This document shows positions 4,224-10,522 of a stretch of DNA of 10,522 nt, piece after piece. The stretch's first letter is position 1. Every line of letters begins with the position of its first letter. Source of the stretch: Bdellovibrionales bacterium. GTDB lineage: Bacteria; Bdellovibrionota; Bdellovibrionia; Bdellovibrionales; UBA1609. The translations under genes were made by a program, and so were the position numbers. The DNA lies in contig JAGRAG010000233.1 in the NCBI GenBank assembly GCA_020435025.1, positions 1 to 10,522 on the forward strand. Direction: 5' to 3'. Under the pieces are notes generated by a model. It did not search any database, was not told the DNA's origin, and worked only from the letters and a program-made list of their open reading frames with translations.

Positions 4224-6795
4224 GAGTCGGTTACATACTGTATTGTTTACGAGCGTGTTGTTAGTATCTATAGATACTGTGGCTGGAAACAGTGATGAGC
4301 CCACTATGTTTAAAGAAATCGAGGGTTGGGTCACATCTGCGGTCAGTGGCAAGTCCACTTCTCAACAACCTATGATTTATCGTAGTGAAGTTGTAGAGCA
4401 AAAAAGGCAATTGGCTAATGTTTTACAACCCGCAGCTCCCATAAATGAAGTGGCGGTGACAACACCCATTTCTACCGTTGCTCAAAGAAAAGCTCCTTTA
4501 ACTTTCTTTGAAAGAGTAAAAAAAGAGGCTCTACAAGCTGTTGAATTCGCCAAAGAAAAAGTCGGTAAGTATCTTGATCAGAATGGGTTAGGAAACAACA
4601 AGGCTTTTGAGAAACATCAAAATAAAATGGCTAAGAAAACCAAACTTAAAGAATTAAATGAAAGTTTACCAAATTATCGTCTAGGAGGACAAAAAACTGT
4701 CGGGAACGACATTTTAAAAATTCAACAATCACTCACTCATTCGCGCTTCTCAGGTCCCCAGCCTGAGAAGCGCATCCCTTTATCAGAAAAGGATGCGAGT
4801 GATTCTTCTGTGGTCAGTGTAAAAATTAATCCAAATAAAATTGACGACTTAAGCATTGGATCAGAGCCAATCATTCCTCGAATTGAGCTGCCTGTTGAGA
4901 AACTTTTTGTTCCCTCAAATGGATATGAACTAGCTAAAAGATTGCGTTCCCCGCAAGCCTTTAATGACCAAAAGATTGAAGTATTAAAAACTCAGATGAA
5001 AGAAACGGTAAAACCTGAAGCTGTGGCTCGAAAAGAGATTAAGGTACCGCAAGCAGTTACAGACGAAAAACTTCAAAAGGTAGCTCTGCATCCAAATGGA
5101 GAGGAGTTTTCTTATGTTGATCAGGGTTTTTATTCGTTTAACAAAAATGAACTCGACTTATTGGCCGCGCAAATAATTAGAAATAATGGCTCTTGTCATA
5201 TTACAACGGGTCTTTTTGATAAACTGCAAAAAGTCAAAGAGCTTAAATCGACGGTTCAGTTAGAAGTGGCAAAGTGCTCCTATCAGATGGGTCTTTACCG
5301 TCTGGCAGTAGAAAGTGCCGGGTTGGCTATTCGTCACAGTGATGTTGCCGTAGAGGCCCATAAGCTGCTTCTTAAAGACTATCCAAAATCCTTTGAAAGC
5401 GCGATTGCGAAAGCCATCTCTCATCGAGCTCCCGAAAAAATCTTCACTGTTGATGAGACGGGCCGTCACTACTATCAATTAGCAAAGCATCATTTTGATA
5501 AAGGACAATACAAAAAGTCTTTAGAAGAATCAGAAAAAATTCCATCCAACTCAAAAGATTTCAATGAAGGACAGTTTTTAAAAGCTGTTAACTTAGAAGT
5601 CTTAGAGCGAGAAAATGAAGCGATTCGTGTTCTGGTGGATCTTCAGGAAACGTTACAAAATAGAGACAGCAGTAATAAAGATTTAAAAATCATCACGGGC
5701 ATCAATTTGTCGAGAATCTACTATCAAAAAGGCGACTTTAAAAAGGCCTACATGGCACAGCTTGGAATCAACAAGAACCACAATCTTTGGATTCGAGCGA
5801 TGATTGAACAAGGATGGATCCAGATTTCAGCTGGAGACTTTTCAGGAGCGATTGGAAACATGTATTCCATACAATCACCTTATTTTAAGTCGGTTTATAA
5901 GCCTGAATCTTATGCCATTCGAGCCATTGGGTATCTAAGTATCTGTCAATATGGAGATGCCTACTCAAGTCTATCGATCTTAGAAAAGGAGTATCGTCCT
6001 TGGTTAGATTTAATGAAGAAATATCGCGGAACCCATGCCTCCGGAATCAAATATTATGAGACGGTAGCTAAGTATTTACGTGGGAAAAGTAGCGCCGTAG
6101 TTGACACACTTCCTCCACAGGTATCGAGAGAACTAGCGAGCCAGAAGTACTTTTTAAATATCCAAGCCGGTATTAATGAGCGCCTTGAAGAGATGGATCA
6201 GTGGAAGTTCATCAACTCCATGATATCTAAAGACATTGGTAAATTAAGATGGTACCGAAACAAAGCTCAAGAGCGTGTACAGAAACTGAAATTGCAGATA
6301 GCTAAGTCCAAAAAAGATAAGAGTCTGCTACCAAATGTTCCAGAGTGGAAGGGGTCTATAAATTCTGAATTGAGACTTATTGGTGCCCTTAATTTTAAAA
6401 TCGATAAGTATGTGCAAGGTCAAAAACAGTTTGCTGTGATGGAAAAGCAAGAGAAAAGTCGCATCCGAAAAGAAGTAAGTGGATTGAAGCAAGCCTCTGG
6501 CAAGTTTTTAAAGAATCATATGACCGAAATGATTGCTGTACTTAATCAAGTTTTAGACAACAACGAATTTCTAAGATTCGAAATATTCTCTGGAAGCGGT
6601 GAGAACATCCGTTACAGAGTTTCGGGTGGAGCGGTTAAGGAAACTAAAAGAATTCCAGCACACATAAAACCTAAAAAACATCTAAGTTGGAATTTTGAAG
6701 GAGAGTATTGGGAAGATGAGATTGGTTCTTATAGATCGAATCTTGTTAATAACTGTCCTAAATCAGTTAAATATGTAAATTCAATGAATGAGTAA
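4222..6795 (+). CDS. large exported TPR/coiled-coil protein
   Basis: An 857-aa protein with an N-terminal Sec signal peptide (hydrophobic VLFTSVLLVSIDTVAG, cleavage near residue 22), so it is probably periplasmic. Residues about 23-300 are polar and low in pattern, with Lys/Pro-rich linkers. From about 300 to 620 there are helix-turn-helix repeats of TPR type, for example YYQLAKHHFDKGQYKKSLEES (417-437), NLSRIYYQKGDFKKAY (495-510) and GYLSICQYGDAYSSLSILEKEY (570-591). Residues 650-770 are rich in Lys/Glu/Gln and likely coiled-coil. The C-terminus has an aromatic patch, LSWNFEGEYWEDEIGSYR (821-838), and then NCP. It starts the envelope operon; GTG is fixed by AAAGGGGG five bases upstream. A scaffold role for an envelope machine is likely. 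Overall form recalls the periplasmic TPR proteins of myxobacterial gliding (such as GltD/AgmU), but homology is not shown. Confidence 0.8.
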   Translation: MSRLHTVLFTSVLLVSIDTVAGNSDEPTMFKEIEGWVTSAVSGKSTSQQPMIYRSEVVEQKRQLANVLQPAAPINEVAVTTPISTVAQRKAPLTFFERVKKEALQAVEFAKEKVGKYLDQNGLGNNKAFEKHQNKMAKKTKLKELNESLPNYRLGGQKTVGNDILKIQQSLTHSRFSGPQPEKRIPLSEKDASDSSVVSVKINPNKIDDLSIGSEPIIPRIELPVEKLFVPSNGYELAKRLRSPQAFNDQKIEVLKTQMKETVKPEAVARKEIKVPQAVTDEKLQKVALHPNGEEFSYVDQGFYSFNKNELDLLAAQIIRNNGSCHITTGLFDKLQKVKELKSTVQLEVAKCSYQMGLYRLAVESAGLAIRHSDVAVEAHKLLLKDYPKSFESAIAKAISHRAPEKIFTVDETGRHYYQLAKHHFDKGQYKKSLEESEKIPSNSKDFNEGQFLKAVNLEVLERENEAIRVLVDLQETLQNRDSSNKDLKIITGINLSRIYYQKGDFKKAYMAQLGINKNHNLWIRAMIEQGWIQISAGDFSGAIGNMYSIQSPYFKSVYKPESYAIRAIGYLSICQYGDAYSSLSILEKEYRPWLDLMKKYRGTHASGIKYYETVAKYLRGKSSAVVDTLPPQVSRELASQKYFLNIQAGINERLEEMDQWKFINSMISKDIGKLRWYRNKAQERVQKLKLQIAKSKKDKSLLPNVPEWKGSINSELRLIGALNFKIDKYVQGQKQFAVMEKQEKSRIRKEVSGLKQASGKFLKNHMTEMIAVLNQVLDNNEFLRFEIFSGSGENIRYRVSGGAVKETKRIPAHIKPKKHLSWNFEGEYWEDEIGSYRSNLVNNCPKSVKYVNSMNE
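4743..4773 (+). repeat. strong GC-rich hairpin inside the coding sequence
   Basis: GCGCTTCTCAGG (4743-4754) and CCTGAGAAGCGC (4762-4773) are perfect 12-bp complements around a 7-nt loop TCCCCAG. It sits in the linker part of the large TPR gene, codons about 174-184. It is conspicuously G+C richer than the A+T-rich gene around it. No T run follows, so it is not an obvious terminator. Confidence 0.6.
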
Positions 6796-6810
6796 AAAGG
6801 GGTGATTCAA

Positions 6811-7443
6811 ATGAGAACAATGATACTAATTTTAGCTTTCCTAATCATTGCGGCTATCCAGGCAAAAGCAGATGAAGCGGGTCAAGGAATAGCGCAACTA
6901 GAGAAAAATGTATTAGCGAGCGAAGGAAATTTGGAACAGTATGAAAGAAACCTCAAAACTTCACAGGAAAACGTGAAGCAAATGAAAGAGAGCTTAGCAA
7001 AGCTAAAGACTTTCATGGTCAATTTAGAGCAGTCAAATCAGGGGATTGAAAAAAATCAAGCGACCCTTGAACCTGTGAAAAATAAAGTTTTAGAACATAT
7101 TAAGAATGAAAGAGTAGATATAGAAAGAGAGAAAAAGCAAATTGCCGAGGTTCAACAGATTCTAGATAAACTCAATAAACAACTTGCAGCGCGAGAGCTG
7201 AACGTCAAAGCTTATCAAGCTAAATTAGTGGAGATTGAAAAAGAAAGAGAAGGCTGGGCTGAGCAAAAGAAAAATATGTCGTCTTTGCTAACAACCGTGA
7301 AAGAGAAGATCACTACGGCGGAACAAGAAAAAGTCAAATGGGAAGGAAAGACAGATAAATATCAAACAGAAGTAGACAAGTGGAAAAACCAGGCGGCTCT
7401 TTCTAAAAAGCAATTGCGACACTATAAGAGATTAAGCGATTGA
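6811..7443 (+). CDS. exported coiled-coil protein
   Basis: A 210-aa protein with a clear signal peptide, MRTMILILAFLIIAAIQAKA followed by DEAGQ, with an AKA/DE cleavage site. The mature part is almost entirely Lys/Glu/Gln-rich with heptad-like spacing of Leu, Val and Ile (about residues 25-200), so a long periplasmic coiled coil is expected. There are no cysteines and no recognisable enzyme motif. ATG at 6811 is chosen because AAAGGGG lies eight bases upstream; the frame also opens at GTG 6802, which falls on that site itself. It begins 15 nt after the TPR gene, so the two are probably co-transcribed and may work together. I do not recognise a family; coiled-coil similarity alone would be uninformative. 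Confidence 0.8.
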   Translation: MRTMILILAFLIIAAIQAKADEAGQGIAQLEKNVLASEGNLEQYERNLKTSQENVKQMKESLAKLKTFMVNLEQSNQGIEKNQATLEPVKNKVLEHIKNERVDIEREKKQIAEVQQILDKLNKQLAARELNVKAYQAKLVEIEKEREGWAEQKKNMSSLLTTVKEKITTAEQEKVKWEGKTDKYQTEVDKWKNQAALSKKQLRHYKRLSD

Positions 7444-7517
7444 TTGAAGTTTGTTTAAGATAAGTATTTTAAAATAAAAATAATTTTTCCGGTATGTAGG
7501 CTCAAATCAAAATAATA

Positions 7518-7531
7518 ACTAGGAGTCTAGT
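7518..7531 (+). promoter_or_regulatory. small hairpin with Shine-Dalgarno in its loop
   Basis: ACTAG (7518-7522) and CTAGT (7527-7531) pair around loop GAGT. The ribosome binding site AGGAG (7521-7525) straddles the 5' arm and the loop, eight bases before the ATG at 7534. Short stem, so the structure may be marginal. Confidence 0.35.
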
Positions 7532-7533
7532 AT

Positions 7534-8610
7534 ATGGGAAAAAGGACGTATAGTGCAGCCCTATCACTCTTCATGGCCTTAATGATAGTGGGTTGTGGAA
7601 ATGAAAAACCAAGCTTTTCTTTGTTGCCGGATCAAGATGTTTTTTATCAAGATCTGAATAGCAAAACAACAGCGAGTAAAATTGATATTTTATGGGTTGT
7701 TGATAATTCGGGTTCGATGGAAACCTCTCAAACGAATGTGGCAAATAACTTCCAATCTTTCATTGAAAATTTTCAAACTAAAGATATGGATTTCCAGATC
7801 GCGGTGACGACCACCGAAGCCTATAAGTCGTTTTATGGACATGGGTCTTCTTGGTCTCGTTTCCGAGATGGTACAGATTCAACGAGCCATACGGGAGAAT
7901 TTGTTCTTACGCCACTGACCTCAATGCTCACCGATACGTTTATGATCAATATTCAGCAAGGGATCAATGGAAACGGAAACGAGAGAGCCTTTCAAAGCTT
8001 TCGTGAGGCCCTCAACAATCCTAATAATTCTGGGTTTGTTCGCTCAGATGGGTTTTTGTCTATAGTCATAGTGAGTGACGAGGATGATTTTTCTAGGGAC
8101 TCACAAGCATGGTCTGAAAACTATAATGTATCTGATATTCATCCGGTTCAAGACTATGTTGATTATTTAGATCAACTTACAAACTCTACTGAAGATGTTA
8201 AGAAGTACAGCGTTTCGGCCATGGCGATTTTTGACGAAGACTGTAGAGATGAGCTAAATCTGGAATGGACTGGGCGAAAGATTGGAATTCGATACGGTGA
8301 GTTAGTGGATGCCACCGGCGGAGTAAAGGGCAGTCTTTGCGGAGACTTTGCCTCTGAGCTCGATGTCGTTTCTGAAAATATCTTAAGTTTAGCGACTCAG
8401 TTTTATCTGTCTCGAATTCCCATCGTTGAATCCATTGTAGTGAAGCTTGATGGTCAGATCATTCCTAACACAGCCACTAACCCGGGCCCTCTTACAGGAG
8501 GGTGGGAGTACGTAAGTGAAACCAACAGTGTTGTTTTCAAAGGAGACTACATACCTCAAGCCGGAGCACAGATTCAAGTCGACTTTGATCCGGTTAGCTA
8601 CGGAGGTTAA
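7534..8610 (+). CDS. VWA-domain lipoprotein
   Basis: A 358-aa predicted lipoprotein. The N-terminus has a hydrophobic stretch ending in the lipobox IVGC, with C21 as the lipidated residue. A von Willebrand A domain begins at about 48 with KIDILWVVDNSGSM; its metal-ion-dependent adhesion site DxSxS is intact (D57, S59, S61). Acidic VSDEDD follows at 180-185. C237 and C269 could form a disulfide. A C-terminal beta-rich module (about 295-355, IPIVESIVVKLDGQIIPN and then GWEY) ends the protein. VWA lipoproteins with a MIDAS are typically adhesins or ligand-binding scaffolds; the myxobacterial gliding adhesin CglB is a VWA lipoprotein. The residues after C21 (GNEKPS) give no obvious inner-membrane retention signal, so an outer-membrane or surface location is likely. 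AGGAG lies eight bases before the ATG. It sits 90 bp after the coiled-coil gene and 44 bp before the TPR-barrel gene. Confidence 0.85.
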   Translation: MGKRTYSAALSLFMALMIVGCGNEKPSFSLLPDQDVFYQDLNSKTTASKIDILWVVDNSGSMETSQTNVANNFQSFIENFQTKDMDFQIAVTTTEAYKSFYGHGSSWSRFRDGTDSTSHTGEFVLTPLTSMLTDTFMINIQQGINGNGNERAFQSFREALNNPNNSGFVRSDGFLSIVIVSDEDDFSRDSQAWSENYNVSDIHPVQDYVDYLDQLTNSTEDVKKYSVSAMAIFDEDCRDELNLEWTGRKIGIRYGELVDATGGVKGSLCGDFASELDVVSENILSLATQFYLSRIPIVESIVVKLDGQIIPNTATNPGPLTGGWEYVSETNSVVFKGDYIPQAGAQIQVDFDPVSYGG

Positions 8611-8654
8611 GTTGCGGACTCGGCATCTATTGAATTTTGCGATAGACTTGAGCT

Positions 8655-10232
8655 ATGTTTCGCATCATCAAGTTTGTCGCAGTTATAGGAGCGATCGTTG
8701 TTAGTCTTTGTTCATTGGCTTCTTCAGAAGAAGAGCTATTGTTTTTGGAGGCTATGCAGTTAGTTGAGAAAAAAAATTACGTTGATGCTGAGTTGAATTT
8801 AAAGAAATTGGTTCGATCGAGTCCGAGAAATGGACTTTATTGGTTCAATCTTGGAAATACTCAGTATCTGCAAAAGAAGTGGAATCTAGCTAAGAAGTCC
8901 TACTGGAAGACGATCTCCCTAAAAGGGGAATTGGCACCTGTGGCTCGATTTTATTATGCAAAGGTTCAGAGAAATTTAAAATACATTGATCGAGCGGCTC
9001 TTCAACTGTCCTCTATAAGAGTCAATCAATTGCCCTCACACGTTCAAACTGCTGTGGAGAAGATGAAAGTAGAGGTGCAAGAGGAACTGTTGTCTAGATC
9101 GCACAGTGCTTATCAATTAAAGCAATATAGAACAGCGGAGAGATTCATTCGGCTGGCTGAAACATTGGGAGAGGATGAAGATGTCGCTGCCCTTAGGGAT
9201 TTGATCAGCGAGATGCGAGGGAAGGTTGTTTCAAATTACAACGCAACTAGTAAGCGCCGGGAGTTGAGAGACAACGGGAATCGAAGCCTCTTTACCCTTG
9301 TGAGAAGTCTCAGTGAACGAGTCAGACATGAGATTCAAGCTCTTTCTGTTCAAGCGGAATTGGCTTTTGGGTGGAACACAAATATTGATGCAGACGGACC
9401 AGGTGACTCTCCTGAAGAGAATAGATCTCTCCTAGCTCAATTGAATTTCGATAAAAACTTTGTCGAAACTTCGGAGTTTGCATCCGATGTTAGGGCCTAT
9501 TTAGGTGTCGAAGAATTTCTGCATCGTCGTGACAATCCCTTTGATCAACAGTCCGCAGGCGAGTCGATGTCTGTTTCTGTGGAAAGTATCAATCGGTGGA
9601 TTCGGCACAGTGATAACTACTACATTATGCCTAAGATTTCGATGAACATGAATTCTGGAACTTACTTTTGGCAAAAAATGGAAGTGGGCTTTTCCTATGA
9701 AAAGAAACAGAAGTCTTCATCATACATAGCTGAATATCGTCTTTCCAAGTTAACTCCCTCGTCAGATGGAGCCAGTTACTTGGCTAGTGGAGAGCAGGTC
9801 CTCAACTTTAGTGCAGCTCATTTTTGGAGATTCTCTAGTTTTAGTTTTGGTTGGGAATTTCGCAGATATAGCGGTCAGGATATTTATTTAGGTTCGGGAT
9901 TGCTGCCGGAATCGTTTGAATCTCATGGTCCGGCTTTAGCTGTGCTCTGGAATTCCCGAGATAGAATATGGCGGGTGGATTCTACGCTCTATCTGGCCTT
10001 ACGTCAGTATGAGAGCCCAGAACAGCCGTCAGGTGTAGAGAGAAAAGATACGTATTCAAGTTTTTTTACTCGAGTGAGTTACTGGTGGGAGAGCGGATTG
10101 GGACAACCCAATCTCTACTTACAAATGGAGCTGATTAACAATAAGTCAACCTTAGGGCAGTGGGCCGTGCAAAATAGAAATTACAATCAAAATATTTTTT
10201 ATCTAGGAATGATTTGGGAATGGGATAGATAA
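8655..10232 (+). CDS. TPR protein with C-terminal outer-membrane beta-barrel
   Basis: A 525-aa protein with a signal peptide (MFRIIKFVAVIGAIVVSLCSLASS, cleavage near 22-24). Residues about 25-190 are TPR-like helical repeats, for example EAMQLVEKKNYVDAELNLKKL and YWFNLGNTQYLQKKWNLAKKSY. From about 230 to the end the pattern changes to alternating, aromatic-rich strands with loops rich in Ser, Asn and Gly, beginning QAELAFGWNTNID. It ends NIFYLGMIWEWDR, as expected for an outer-membrane barrel. The order periplasmic TPR then barrel resembles SLAM (DUF560) surface-lipoprotein translocators and polysaccharide-export porins such as PgaA. The VWA lipoprotein gene directly upstream would suit a lipoprotein-handling role. 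This is architecture, not shown homology. The ATG has only a weak GAG four bases upstream, so translation may depend on the upstream gene. Confidence 0.75.
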   Translation: MFRIIKFVAVIGAIVVSLCSLASSEEELLFLEAMQLVEKKNYVDAELNLKKLVRSSPRNGLYWFNLGNTQYLQKKWNLAKKSYWKTISLKGELAPVARFYYAKVQRNLKYIDRAALQLSSIRVNQLPSHVQTAVEKMKVEVQEELLSRSHSAYQLKQYRTAERFIRLAETLGEDEDVAALRDLISEMRGKVVSNYNATSKRRELRDNGNRSLFTLVRSLSERVRHEIQALSVQAELAFGWNTNIDADGPGDSPEENRSLLAQLNFDKNFVETSEFASDVRAYLGVEEFLHRRDNPFDQQSAGESMSVSVESINRWIRHSDNYYIMPKISMNMNSGTYFWQKMEVGFSYEKKQKSSSYIAEYRLSKLTPSSDGASYLASGEQVLNFSAAHFWRFSSFSFGWEFRRYSGQDIYLGSGLLPESFESHGPALAVLWNSRDRIWRVDSTLYLALRQYESPEQPSGVERKDTYSSFFTRVSYWWESGLGQPNLYLQMELINNKSTLGQWAVQNRNYNQNIFYLGMIWEWDR

Positions 10233-10522
10233 ATGAGTTCAAAAGATCTTGCTCAAATTGTTTCTTTAGCAAAAAAGGGCCAAGAAGAGGCCATGGCTGA
10301 GCTGATTCATGAGATTGAGAAACCTCTTTTCCGCTATTTATTTCATTTATGTGGAAATGAGGCTTTAGCTCAAGATCTTTGCCAAGAATCCCTAGTAAAA
10401 ATTTTGACGAAAATTGATCAAATTAAAGACGACTCAGGAGTGATGTCTTGGGTTTACCAAGTTGGTCGAAATCAATTTATTGATGAAACCAGGAAAAACA
10501 AAACTCGGAATTCACTTTCAAA
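10233..10522 (+). CDS. ECF-type RNA polymerase sigma factor, N-terminal part (cut by window end)
   Basis: The frame from ATG 10233 is open to the window end (96 codons). It reads as sigma-70 region 2: a lead helix (KDLAQIVSLAKKGQEEAMAELI), then region 2.1/2.2 with AQDLCQESLVKILTKI at 46-61. Region 2.3/2.4, the DNA-melting and -10-reading part, is SWVYQVGRNQFIDETRKNKTR at 72-92. Absence of region 1 and the short spacing mark it as an ECF (group 4) sigma factor. Region 4 lies outside. The ATG directly abuts the stop of the barrel gene with no spacer and has only a poorly placed GGGA upstream, so translational coupling is likely. It probably controls the operon, with the ECF-type promoters ahead of 4222 as candidate targets. 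An anti-sigma gene may follow outside the window. Confidence 0.88.
   Translation, partial: MSSKDLAQIVSLAKKGQEEAMAELIHEIEKPLFRYLFHLCGNEALAQDLCQESLVKILTKIDQIKDDSGVMSWVYQVGRNQFIDETRKNKTRNSLS

Noticed and set aside
7444..7533. Terminator or separate promoter between the coiled-coil gene and the VWA gene
   Set aside because: The stretch has A/T-only palindromes (such as ATTTTAAAAT) but no GC stem with a T run, and no convincing -35/-10 pair. An internal promoter cannot be excluded.
8706..8720. Possible lipobox (VSLC) in the TPR-barrel protein
   Set aside because: Leucine just before the cysteine does not fit the small residue needed at -1; a normal signal peptide cut after LASS is more likely and suits a barrel protein.
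1..10522. CRISPR arrays, insertion sequences, attachment sites or tandem repeats
   Set aside because: No regularly spaced direct repeats, transposase-like frames or terminal inverted repeats were seen in the window.

Overview
The window has the composition and gene style of a Gram-negative proteobacterium-like organism. It holds a periplasmic/outer-membrane gene set with Sec signal peptides, a lipobox and an outer-membrane barrel, and a proteobacterial-type GlnS. The mix of a VWA lipoprotein, large periplasmic TPR and coiled-coil proteins and a TPR-barrel protein is most reminiscent of Bdellovibrionota or myxobacteria-like 'deltaproteobacterial' lineages. That placement is an inference from gene style, not from a search.

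Left part (1-3911), housekeeping genes: the 5' part of a tRNA-Cys gene on the minus strand (1-52, cut by the window edge) with a plausible promoter; a hemerythrin-like protein on the minus strand; a divergent class I methyltransferase-like protein; glnS (glutaminyl-tRNA synthetase); and, convergent with glnS, a small single-domain asparaginase. glnS and the asparaginase gene share a perfect 28-bp palindrome that looks like a bidirectional terminator and contains the stop codons of both genes.

Middle (3912-4221): a 310-bp non-coding region between the divergent asparaginase gene and the next operon. It holds a likely asparaginase promoter on the minus strand. On the plus strand it holds two ECF-sigma-type promoter matches (TGAAAC-N15-CGTC and TGAAAC-N17-CGTC), an A/T-tract inverted repeat just upstream of the second, and two tandem inverted repeats. 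The last of these puts the Shine-Dalgarno sequence in a loop and the first two bases of the start codon in the stem.

Right part (4222-10522): a co-directional, tightly spaced set that looks like an envelope operon. It encodes an 857-aa exported TPR/coiled-coil protein, a 210-aa exported coiled-coil protein, a VWA-domain lipoprotein with an intact MIDAS motif, and an exported TPR protein with a C-terminal beta-barrel. The fifth gene, with no gap, is the start of an ECF-type sigma factor, cut by the window end. The most attractive hypothesis is a self-regulated surface-adhesin or surface-lipoprotein module. In it the sigma factor encoded in the operon reads the ECF-type promoters in front of it, the TPR-barrel protein helps place the VWA lipoprotein at the surface, and the two periplasmic proteins serve as scaffold. 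The architecture recalls both the myxobacterial Glt/CglB gliding machinery and SLAM-type lipoprotein translocators, but homology to either is not established here.
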